From Oscillospiraceae bacterium (GTDB lineage Bacteria; Bacillota; Clostridia; Oscillospirales; Ruminococcaceae): 56,693 nt of DNA. Shown here piece after piece: positions 1 through 7,224 of this stretch (the first letter of the stretch is position 1; every line of letters begins with the position of its first letter). Made by a program: the position numbers and the translations under genes. The stretch is taken from positions 1 to 56,693 of the forward strand of contig JAIRWC010000045.1 in NCBI GenBank assembly GCA_031253495.1. The letters are read 5' to 3'. The notes beneath the pieces are model-generated. The model searched no databases. It worked only from the letters and a program-made list of their open reading frames with translations, and was not told the origin of the DNA.

Positions 1-66
1 ACCCGACTCCGCACCCGACTCCGCACCCGACTCCGCACCCGACTCCGCACCCGACTCCGCACCCGA
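1..66 (+). repeat. 12-bp coding tandem repeat at window edge
   Basis: The unit ACCCGACTCCGC is repeated perfectly five times and then continues into half a unit. It is cut by the left window edge, so the true copy number is unknown. In the reading frame of the prepilin peptidase tail it encodes the tetrapeptide Pro-Asp-Ser-Ala repeated. A 12-bp unit keeps the frame whatever the copy number. There are no spacers, so it is not a CRISPR. Confidence 0.95.
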
Positions 67-196
67 CGACAACGCCGCTTTAAATTCGCCGAATTTTACC
101 GTAATCCGCTTCGGTCCGTTTCTCGCGCTCGGAATCGCCGCGGCTTACATATGCGGCGATGCCATCATAAATTGGTATTTGTCTTTTTTGTCATAA
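2..196 (+). CDS. Prepilin peptidase (A24 family), C-terminal part only
   Basis: This is the last 64 codons of a gene that begins outside the window. It opens with five Pro-Asp-Ser-Ala repeats, then a short linker, then a hydrophobic end containing IRFGPFLALGIAAAYICG and finishing INWYLSFLS. The xPFGPFLALGA-type segment followed by a final membrane helix is the typical C-terminus of type IV prepilin peptidases (PilD/GspO), the membrane aspartyl proteases that cut and methylate pilin leaders. The catalytic aspartates lie upstream and cannot be checked. The convergent genes to the right are type IV pilus assembly genes, which fits. The Pro/Asp/Ser/Ala repeat sits just before the last helices, where a cytoplasmic loop would be expected, and is unusual for the family. 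Confidence 0.72.
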   Translation, partial: PDSAPDSAPDSAPDSAPDSAPDDNAALNSPNFTVIRFGPFLALGIAAAYICGDAIINWYLSFLS

Positions 197-208
197 GGTT
201 TCGCACTC

Positions 209-253
209 AAACATACCGCCGCGCTTTCCGAACAGAGCGGCGGTATGTTTTTT
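209..253 (+). terminator. Rho-independent terminator after prepilin peptidase
   Basis: A perfect 14-bp inverted repeat (AAACATACCGCCGC at 209-222, its complement at 237-250) with a 14-nt loop runs into a T tract at 248-253. It lies between convergent genes and best fits termination of the rightward prepilin peptidase gene. It may also serve the leftward pil operon. Confidence 0.85.
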
Positions 254-268
254 AACGGCGTAAGCGTT

Positions 269-1207
269 TTACTTTTGCTTGATTTTCGCTTCGTCAAGCT
301 CGTCCATACGCTGAACGCAGAGGAAAGATATTTCAACCGTGCATTTTTTCAACGGATCGTACTTTCTGTCCGGAGGTCTGGCCTCGCCTTCCGAGACGGT
401 AACGGAGACTCCGTCCGATGCCGTTTCCGCGTCCATATCGAGGACGTCGAACTTCACGCTTTTGATGTACGCCGCCTTATCCGAATTCAAGAGATACATC
501 CCAATCGCCTCGACTTCGGGTTTCGTAAGGTTTATTTCAAACGTAATCGTCTGAACCGCCACCGTTTCGGAATAATTCGTAAGAAATTCCCACATGGTTT
601 GCACCAACAGCGGCTTTAGACCGTTTTTCCGCGTTTCTTCGTAAAATTCCAGCGCATCCTCTTTGGACATATACGGCATCATCGAGATTAACACGTCAAT
701 GTTGTCGATGTCCCCGACATTCCCTTCCGCGTTTTCGCCGGTGTCGTAAATGGACGTGTCGACCTTGGACTTATCCTTTATGGGATACGCCACGTCGGGA
801 GGATAAAACAAAGACGAAGAGAGCGGTTCCGTCGACAGACCGGTAATCTTCATATTATTCGTGTCCAGTTCCAACGCTTTGCTGTCAAACGGGTCTTTGA
901 CCCCCTCGTTCAAAATCCTGCGAAGTTCCCTGTCCGCCTCATACTCGTTCATTTCTTCGTAAAACGACTCCGCCGTAACCCGCCCCACCTTATAGGCTTC
1001 CAGTATGCTGTCGTTAAGCGCGTTTTCCGCAGCGTCGTTCAATTCGGCCTCGAGTTCCGACAATTCCACCTTCTTTGTTTCCAGCGCCGACTTGTTGACG
1101 TTAATTTTTTTGTATTCGGGGAGCAGGAATATAAACACCCCCGTCGCCAAAATAACTATTACGATAACCACATAAAGCGCTATCTGCTCGTTTTTGCTCA
1201 ATACCAT
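269..1207 (-). CDS. PilO-like type IV pilus inner-membrane protein
   Basis: The 312-aa product has a short cytoplasmic start, one transmembrane helix (about residues 10-30) and then a charged helical stretch rich in Lys/Glu (about 33-65) before a mixed globular domain. One N-terminal helix, a coiled coil and a ferredoxin-like periplasmic domain is the PilO/PilN architecture of the alignment subcomplex that couples the motor to the pilus machinery. It follows the PilM-PilN fusion by 37 bp and is last in the leftward operon. The start has a good AAAGGGG ribosome site. Assignment rests on context and topology rather than a diagnostic motif; a degenerate PilN/PilO paralogue is equally possible. 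Confidence 0.55.
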   Translation of the reverse strand: MVLSKNEQIALYVVIVIVILATGVFIFLLPEYKKINVNKSALETKKVELSELEAELNDAAENALNDSILEAYKVGRVTAESFYEEMNEYEADRELRRILNEGVKDPFDSKALELDTNNMKITGLSTEPLSSSLFYPPDVAYPIKDKSKVDTSIYDTGENAEGNVGDIDNIDVLISMMPYMSKEDALEFYEETRKNGLKPLLVQTMWEFLTNYSETVAVQTITFEINLTKPEVEAIGMYLLNSDKAAYIKSVKFDVLDMDAETASDGVSVTVSEGEARPPDRKYDPLKKCTVEISFLCVQRMDELDEAKIKQK

Positions 1208-1244
1208 ATTTTTAAACCCCTTTCAGAATGATTGCGGAAATCCC

Positions 1245-2993
1245 TTAGTGCTTCAACCAACCCGGCTGTTCTCTTACAATCGGGCCGTCGGGCTTGTATT
1301 CGTACAGCTTGCCGTTTTCATAAACGTGCCCGCCTTTAACCCTTATGGTAATCTCAAACTTAATGAACCCGCCGTCTTCCTCCCACGTCAGTTCCCGCCA
1401 GCCGTAACGCGGCGAGTTGGTAACGCGTTCGCGCACCCTGTTTTCTTCGTTGATTTCATCCTCGTTTGAAATGCCGTATTTTTCCCAAGGGAATCTGTTG
1501 TTGTTGCTTTCCCAGTCGTACAGCCTGACGAGTATCGATTCGTCGGCTTCTTTATAAAGCACGGTCTCATAACCCTTGTAGTCAATGCCTTCAAAGAATC
1601 CGCCTTGTTCCAAAGCCTCCGCCAAATCCGAGGGATAGGCGTTATCCAAGCAGTACAGGGTATACTTTAGGCTGTAACCGCTGAATTCAAAGTCATAAAT
1701 GGGCAGCGTCCGTTTGTTTTCGCCGTCTATTTTCCGTATCGCCTCAAACAGCTTTTCGTCTATTTGGGGCAGCACGGTCTTCGGCATATAGTCGAACAAG
1801 TCTTTCGCCGTCATAACGGAGTATTTGTAATCCGAAAAGTTCGCCAAAACGGTTCTCTTCGCTTCCATCCTTTGCCTGCGTATTTCAAAATCGGGGTCTT
1901 CTATTTTTTTCTGAACCGCCTCGATTTCTTCCGTGAGGCTTTTGTTCTGGTCGTCAATCCACACGCGCACGCCGAAAACCACACCGACGGCTACGGCGGC
2001 GACCAACAGCACTTTTAACGGGAACATGTTGGCGCTTCTCTTCGACGTAACCGCCTTTGACTTAAGCAGGTTGATGTGTTCGTAATCGGGGTTGACTTTA
2101 TAGAACGCGCCGATTGCGTTGGCGTATCTGGAGAAGTCAACCTCGCAGAATTTGACTATGTTATTCGGCATGGCGAGAACGTGGGCCGGGATGTTAAATG
2201 ACTGGATGGCGTTGGAAAGGGTTACGAAATCCTTTATTATGCCGTAGAACATAATCTGCTTAAGCGGCCTCGAATCGGACCTTTGCCCGATAAACTGAAT
2301 CATGCGGAACAGGTTGTCGAAAACCGCTATGTTTATATAGTCGGGATTGTTGTCGTAATCCGCCGGGTCAATCTTTACGTAGCGGGAAAGCGCCACCTGA
2401 CCGTTTTCGTAGAGGTTGATGTTGATAAAGTCCACGTCCACTTGAATACACAAGAAAGGCATGACCTCTTTCAGCTTCGGCGTGTTCAAAATCAGGCGGG
2501 TTATACAGTTATTGCTTATGTTGATTTGCTTCAGCTTCATCCCGAGTTGGCTGAACAACCCCTGATATCCGTCGACCATCCTCTGCGGGCAGGCGGTGGC
2601 CATAACCTTAAGCATGGCCCTGCGGTCGCCGTCGACGCTTTCCCCGACTATCGAATACGAGATGTTATAATCGCTGGCTATACCCATTTGCGCGATAATC
2701 ATCCCCTCAATCGCGGCTGAATTTTTCAGCGTTTTGGGTTTGGGTATCTCCAATTCTTTGTACAAAATCGAGCTGGAGTTGATGCAAACCGTAATCTCCT
2801 TGTCGGAAATCCTCTTCGCCTCTAACATGTCCGTGATTTCGCCGGCTACAAGCGGAATGTTGGTAATGTAACCGTTAACGATGCTCCCCTCGGGAACGTC
2901 GCGCGTTTCAACGTCGTTTACGCGGATTTTACTCCCCGCAAGCGAACCTCTGACTAACTTCAGTTGTTTGTCGGTAATGTCAATTGATAACAT
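1245..2993 (-). CDS. PilM-PilN fusion, type IV pilus assembly
   Basis: The 582-aa product combines two normally separate proteins. Residues 1 to about 310 resemble PilM, the actin-like cytoplasmic ATP-binding protein: it starts MLSIDITDKQLKLVRG, a variant of the usual DIG phosphate-binding start. Near residue 325 comes INLLKSK, matching the INLLP motif at the cytoplasmic N-terminus of PilN. A transmembrane helix (LKVLLVAAVAVGVVFG) and a Lys/Glu-rich coiled coil and periplasmic domain follow. PilN's N-terminus docks into a groove of PilM, so a fusion would tether the pair permanently. The ribosome site AGAGGTG supports the start. The gene lies between pilC and the PilO-like gene. Confidence 0.72.
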   Translation of the reverse strand: MLSIDITDKQLKLVRGSLAGSKIRVNDVETRDVPEGSIVNGYITNIPLVAGEITDMLEAKRISDKEITVCINSSSILYKELEIPKPKTLKNSAAIEGMIIAQMGIASDYNISYSIVGESVDGDRRAMLKVMATACPQRMVDGYQGLFSQLGMKLKQINISNNCITRLILNTPKLKEVMPFLCIQVDVDFININLYENGQVALSRYVKIDPADYDNNPDYINIAVFDNLFRMIQFIGQRSDSRPLKQIMFYGIIKDFVTLSNAIQSFNIPAHVLAMPNNIVKFCEVDFSRYANAIGAFYKVNPDYEHINLLKSKAVTSKRSANMFPLKVLLVAAVAVGVVFGVRVWIDDQNKSLTEEIEAVQKKIEDPDFEIRRQRMEAKRTVLANFSDYKYSVMTAKDLFDYMPKTVLPQIDEKLFEAIRKIDGENKRTLPIYDFEFSGYSLKYTLYCLDNAYPSDLAEALEQGGFFEGIDYKGYETVLYKEADESILVRLYDWESNNNRFPWEKYGISNEDEINEENRVRERVTNSPRYGWRELTWEEDGGFIKFEITIRVKGGHVYENGKLYEYKPDGPIVREQPGWLKH

Positions 2994-3036
2994 ACGGCAC
3001 CTCTATTCTTAATTTTTATTAGACCTCGGTTCGCTT

Positions 3037-4233
3037 TTAATTGCCCAAACCGCCCATCGAACCGTAAATCAGCGGGAATATTCCGGCGAGAACCAACGCC
3101 ACCGCCCCGCCCAACAGGATTATCATAAGCGGCTCAAGCATATTTACGAGACCGGTAATGGCGGCGTCGGATTCCTCATCGTAATAATCCGCCGTCTTTG
3201 CCAGGATGGAATCAAGGCTCCCCGATTCTTCGCCGACGACGACCATCGCCGTAAATATGGGGTTGAACACGTTAATCCTGATTAACGCCTGCGAGAGCGG
3301 TTCCCCCCGCTTTACGTTCTCCACGACCTCTTTGAAACGCTCGATTATATACGAGTTGCCGAGCGTTTGGACGGATTTTTCTATACATTCGACCATTTGC
3401 AGACCCGACGCGAAAAGGTTTGCCATGGTCCTCGCGAAACGCGCCGTGTAGATAGTGGTCAAAAGTTCGCCCGCCTTCGGTATTTTCAGTATAAACAAGT
3501 CGATTTTAAACCTGATATTGGGCGTTTTCAGCGCGACCCGCCCCACGACAATCAACATCGCGACGACCCCGATAATCAAATACCAGTACGTCGTCATAAA
3601 GGTGCTGATGCCCATCAAAGCCGCCGATAATTTCGGGATATCCTCCGCGTTTTCAAACAGACCCATAAACATCGGGAAAATAAACGTAAACAGACCCACG
3701 ACGATAAACACCATCAAGACCGCAAGGATAATCGGATACATCATCGCGCCCTTGATTTTGTTGTTGGTCTTGTTTTCTTTGGCGTAATGGTCGGCGACCC
3801 TGGTCATAATCATGTCGAGGTTACCCGAAGCCTCGCCCGCGGCGACCATGCTCAAAAACAAATTCGGGAAACTGCCGGGCTTCGACGCCAACGCTTCCGA
3901 CAAAGAGCGCCCCGTCTGCACCTGCTCGTAAATTTCGGTAAGGAGCGCCTTCGCCTTTTTGTTTTTCTCCTGCGTAACCATTATGTGCAACGCGCGAACG
4001 ATGCTGATACCGGCCACCAACATCGAACTTAACTGGCGGCACAGGAACGCCAGCGTTTTTGTCTTGTACTTAAAAGTAACCTGCTGGGCTTTTTCCAGCC
4101 GTTCCTTATAAGACGTACAGAAAAGCTGACGGGTTTTCAGCTTTTCTATTAACTCGTGATGATCCGCGGCAATTTCTTTGCCTCTGGAAATGTTTCCGTT
4201 CACGTCGGTAGCCACATACGAATAAACAGCCAC
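3037..4233 (-). CDS. pilC: PilC/GspF-type pilus inner-membrane platform protein
   Basis: The 398-aa length is normal for the T2SSF family. It has a short N-terminal domain (MAVYSYVATDVNGN, with the YxYxAxDxxG start common in PilC) and two tandem F domains, each ending in membrane helices. The paired motifs MVAAGEASGNLD and MVVVGEESGSLD are the family's duplicated GExSG hallmarks. The protein is the integral-membrane platform on which the assembly and retraction ATPases act. Translation starts at GTG behind GGAGG. It is first in the leftward pil operon and has its own promoter. No PilB, PilT or pilin gene is visible; they probably lie outside the window. Confidence 0.92.
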   Translation of the reverse strand: MAVYSYVATDVNGNISRGKEIAADHHELIEKLKTRQLFCTSYKERLEKAQQVTFKYKTKTLAFLCRQLSSMLVAGISIVRALHIMVTQEKNKKAKALLTEIYEQVQTGRSLSEALASKPGSFPNLFLSMVAAGEASGNLDMIMTRVADHYAKENKTNNKIKGAMMYPIILAVLMVFIVVGLFTFIFPMFMGLFENAEDIPKLSAALMGISTFMTTYWYLIIGVVAMLIVVGRVALKTPNIRFKIDLFILKIPKAGELLTTIYTARFARTMANLFASGLQMVECIEKSVQTLGNSYIIERFKEVVENVKRGEPLSQALIRINVFNPIFTAMVVVGEESGSLDSILAKTADYYDEESDAAITGLVNMLEPLMIILLGGAVALVLAGIFPLIYGSMGGLGN

Positions 4234-4272
4234 GAGCGAGTCCTCCGTTTCTTGTGTTATTTTACGGGTTAA

Positions 4273-4284
4273 TACCCGCGGGTA
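4273..4284. promoter_or_regulatory. GC-rich palindrome in pil operon leader
   Basis: TACCCGCGGGTA is a perfect 12-bp palindrome just downstream of the expected transcription start of the pil operon. It could be an operator or an RNA hairpin in the leader. No T tract follows, so it is not a clear terminator. Confidence 0.3.
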
Positions 4285-4299
4285 ATTTCACATATTATC

Positions 4300-4328
4300 A
4301 TTATAGCACACCGACGCTGTTATTTCAA
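4300..4328 (-). promoter_or_regulatory. Sigma-A-type promoter for pilC operon
   Basis: Read leftwards, TTGAAA and TATAAT are separated by 17 bp, with TGC directly before the -10 box (extended -10). It lies about 70 bp upstream of the pilC GTG and would drive pilC, pilMN and the PilO-like gene. Confidence 0.8.
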
Positions 4329-4373
4329 CATAAAAAAATATAAAAACTTTTTGCGTTTTTTTGTGCATTATGA

Positions 4374-5951
4374 CTAATTAGTAATCCCAAAACGCCTCAC
4401 GTCGGGTAATTCGTCGAGGCAAACGGTGAGTTCATGGTTATAAAACCTATCCAGCCCGTCTTTGATTTCCTCGAGAACCGCGCCGTTTTCGTCGATAACG
4501 TAATCCCCCCGGTAAAGCGACCAGAACAGCCACCGCGCGTTATCCCTCGCGAAAGCGTCGACGGCGGGCGGACCGCCGCTTTCCGAAACGGCGGCGGGCT
4601 TTTTCGCCGTCGCGGTTCCCGCGGGGGAACCGTAATCCTCCGTATACCCGAACCTGACCGCTTCGGAGCCGCGGACTCCCCCGGAGGGGGCGTACGCGAT
4701 TTCCCCTATTATATCGACGTAACCGTCGCCGGGGTAATATTCATAGCCGCCGCCGCTCCAAACCCAGATAAGGTTATCCAATCCGTGATAATACGTCATC
4801 CTTTCAAAAAGCAACCGCCAAAGCCAGACATAATTCTCCCCGCCGGAAGCGCCCCACCAATAAAGGCGGCTCCCCCCGTCCGGAACGGGCTGCCACAGCA
4901 CGGGAATATCCTTTTGAGCCAAGCGCGCCAGCGTCGCCGCCATATCGTCGACGTCGCGGATAAGCAGCGCGCAGGAAACCGGGATTTTCCCCGTTTCAAC
5001 CGCTTCGCTTAACTCTTCCGCGCCCATGCGGGAGACGTTTGTTTCGGTAACGGCGTTTTCAAGGGAAAAGCCGTTTTTATCCGCGTAATACCTCCCCGAT
5101 TCGTCCGGGGCGTACCACGACCAAGTAAAAAACACTATGCCGCCTTTTTCGCTCCACTCCTCCGCCAGCTCGATTTCCTTGTTCTCGTCTTTGTCCGCCC
5201 CCCCGTAGCCGTAGGAATAATTCGCCAAATCCCCGCACCTTACGGCGGGTTTCCGCCCCGTCGCGTCCGAAACGGCTTCAATCTCCGCGTCGGTGTTAAC
5301 CGTGCAATACTGCCCCGTCAATACCCTGTCGCCGAAACAGGCGGCGAGGTAATCAAAGACGCAAGCCGCCGAAAGGCTCGGTTCAAGGGCGCAGAGTTTC
5401 GGAACCGTCTTGTACCTTTCGCCCGATACGGCCTTTGAGTTTTCCGCGCTCACGCTTTCGATTTTTACCGCCCCGCGCAAAGCCGTAAAGGTCAGCTCGG
5501 TCTTCCCGCCGGGCAGATATATATAATCCATGAAGAACGTTTCATACTCGTAGAAATTATCCGTATAATAAGCCCCGAATGTTTCCCCGGCGGTGGAAAG
5601 CGCCACCGCCGCGCCGTTACCGGACGAATCCGCGTCCGTCGTCAGCGCCCTTATCCCGATACGGTAATGCTGCGCCGTTATCAATTCGACCTCGAATGAA
5701 AAGCTGTCGCCCTTTTCGATTAATCGGGGGGAATCCGGGGTATATTCCGAGTAATACTCTTTTTTGATTAAATCGTATTTTTTCTGTTTATATTTGTTGG
5801 TTACGGCTTCCCGCGCGGGTTCGCGCGTTTTGTCCTTTTCCGGCGCGATAACGGCGGCGGGTTTCTCGGGATAGCGGATTTGGGCGCACCCCGTAAAAAG
5901 GAGCAAAACGGCGGCCGCCGCCGCGATTGCCTTAAAATGTTTGATTTTCAT
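4374..5951 (-). CDS. GH26-like lipoprotein with altered acid/base site
   Basis: The 525-aa product has a lipoprotein signal (lipobox LFTGC, Cys22), a beta-sandwich-like region (about 60-170) resembling carbohydrate-binding modules, then a TIM-barrel region like GH26 beta-mannanases. Family landmarks are FFTWSW (275-279), WQPVPDGGSRLYWWG (353-367), LIWVWS (394-399) and KPAAVSESGG (451-460), whose Glu457 fits the nucleophile. In the family the acid/base segment reads RPLHEMNGxWFWWG; here the His-Glu pair is Pro357-Asp358, so the general acid is Asp or absent. The enzyme may be slow, retuned or a surface glycan-binding pseudoenzyme. It diverges from dapL with an AAAGGCGG ribosome site. Family membership is recognised from motifs, not a search. 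Confidence 0.7.
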   Translation of the reverse strand: MKIKHFKAIAAAAAVLLLFTGCAQIRYPEKPAAVIAPEKDKTREPAREAVTNKYKQKKYDLIKKEYYSEYTPDSPRLIEKGDSFSFEVELITAQHYRIGIRALTTDADSSGNGAAVALSTAGETFGAYYTDNFYEYETFFMDYIYLPGGKTELTFTALRGAVKIESVSAENSKAVSGERYKTVPKLCALEPSLSAACVFDYLAACFGDRVLTGQYCTVNTDAEIEAVSDATGRKPAVRCGDLANYSYGYGGADKDENKEIELAEEWSEKGGIVFFTWSWYAPDESGRYYADKNGFSLENAVTETNVSRMGAEELSEAVETGKIPVSCALLIRDVDDMAATLARLAQKDIPVLWQPVPDGGSRLYWWGASGGENYVWLWRLLFERMTYYHGLDNLIWVWSGGGYEYYPGDGYVDIIGEIAYAPSGGVRGSEAVRFGYTEDYGSPAGTATAKKPAAVSESGGPPAVDAFARDNARWLFWSLYRGDYVIDENGAVLEEIKDGLDRFYNHELTVCLDELPDVRRFGITN

Positions 5952-5963
5952 TCAAAAACCGCC

Positions 5964-5992
5964 TTTACATCGGGTAATCGGTGTGCTATAAT
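5964..5992 (+). promoter_or_regulatory. Promoter for dapL
   Basis: TTTACA and TATAAT are separated by 17 bp, with TGC directly before the -10 box, ending 32 bp upstream of the dapL ATG. Confidence 0.8.
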
Positions 5993-6024
5993 AGATAAAA
6001 ACATACGCTGAAAGGAAAATTTTT

Positions 6025-7224
6025 ATGGCAAGGATGAACGGGAATTTCCTCAATCTGAAAGAAAACTATCTCTTTATCGAAATCAGCAGGCGGGTGGGGG
6101 AGTTTGCCCGGCAAAACCCCGGTTCGCGCTTAATCCGCATGGGGATAGGCGACGTTACCCTCCCCCTCGCTCCCGCCGTCGTCGAAGCGGGAAAGAAGGC
6201 CTTTGACGAAATGGGGGTTAAAAGCACGTTTCGCGGTTATGAAGATTCCGGGCGGGGCTACGATTTTTTGAGGGAAGCCGTTTCCGGATACTATAAGGGG
6301 TTCGGCGCCGACATCCCCCCCGACGAGATTTACATAAGCGACGGCGCGAAGTCAGACAGCGGGAATATAGGCGACATTTTCAGCGCGGACTGCGCCGTAA
6401 CCGTTACCGACCCCGCCTATCCGGTTTATGTGGATTCAAACGTCATGGGCGGCAGGGACATAACATACGCCTCTTCCGACGAAAGCAACGGCTTCGCCGC
6501 CGCGCCCGACCTTTCCGTGAAAACCGACGTCATTTACCTTTGCTCCCCGAATAATCCCACCGGCTCCGCCTACACCTTCGACCAACTTAAAAAGTGGGTG
6601 GATTACGCGGTTATGAACAAGGCCGTAATCGTCTATGACGCGGCGTATGAAGCGTTCGTCACGGAAAAGGACAAACCGAGGAGCATAATGCTTATCGAAG
6701 GCGCGCGGAAATGCGCCGTTGAAATTTGCTCGTTATCGAAAACGGCGGGGTTCACCGGAACGCGGTGCGGTTACGCCGTGATACCGAAAGAGCTTGTTTT
6801 GTCCGCGCCGAACGGGGAGGAAAAACCGTTTTATAAGCTATGGGAACGAAGGCAGGGCAGCAAATTCAACGGCGTGTCCTACCCCGTTCAAAGAGCCGCC
6901 GAAGCCGTTTTCTCGCCGGCGGGGCTGCGCCAAACGAGGGAAGCCGTCGATTATTACCTCGGCAACGCCGGAATTATGGCAAAAACACTTTCGGAACTCG
7001 GCGTTCCTTTCACAGGCGGGACAAATTCGCCCTACGTATGGTTCAAATGCCCGAACAACACGGACAGTTGGGAATTTTTCGACGAGGCGCTTCATAAAAT
7101 CAACGTCGTCGGAACGCCGGGCGCGGGTTTCGGGAAAAACGGCGCGAATTGGTTCAGGCTAACCGCTTTCAACACCCGCGAAAACACGTTGGAAGCGATG
7201 AAAAGACTGAAAGAATTATTTTAA
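6025..7224 (+). CDS. dapL: LL-diaminopimelate aminotransferase
   Basis: DapL converts tetrahydrodipicolinate and glutamate directly to LL-diaminopimelate, the shortcut route to lysine and peptidoglycan precursors used by many Clostridia. The 399-aa protein is a full-length fold-type I aminotransferase: MGIGDVTLPLAP near the N-terminus is the family signature, CSPNNPTG (173-180) holds the substrate-binding Asn, YDAAYEAF carries the PLP-contacting Asp/Tyr, and SLSKTAGFTG (236-245) holds the Schiff-base Lys239. GTRCGY supplies the phosphate-binding Arg. It is monocistronic, with its own promoter and an AAAGG ribosome site. Its stop overlaps the convergent FtsA-like gene's stop by 4 bp. Confidence 0.93.
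   Translation: MARMNGNFLNLKENYLFIEISRRVGEFARQNPGSRLIRMGIGDVTLPLAPAVVEAGKKAFDEMGVKSTFRGYEDSGRGYDFLREAVSGYYKGFGADIPPDEIYISDGAKSDSGNIGDIFSADCAVTVTDPAYPVYVDSNVMGGRDITYASSDESNGFAAAPDLSVKTDVIYLCSPNNPTGSAYTFDQLKKWVDYAVMNKAVIVYDAAYEAFVTEKDKPRSIMLIEGARKCAVEICSLSKTAGFTGTRCGYAVIPKELVLSAPNGEEKPFYKLWERRQGSKFNGVSYPVQRAAEAVFSPAGLRQTREAVDYYLGNAGIMAKTLSELGVPFTGGTNSPYVWFKCPNNTDSWEFFDEALHKINVVGTPGAGFGKNGANWFRLTAFNTRENTLEAMKRLKELF

Noticed and set aside
1-66. CRISPR-like repeated sequence at the window start
   Set aside because: Units are 12 bp, directly adjacent and without spacers, and they are in frame with a coding region.
4434-5012. 192-aa frame opposite the GH26-like gene
   Set aside because: The leftward frame has a lipoprotein signal, ribosome site and GH26 motifs; the antisense frame has none.
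5952-6024. Lysine riboswitch upstream of dapL
   Set aside because: The leader after the promoter is only about 25 nt, too short for a riboswitch.
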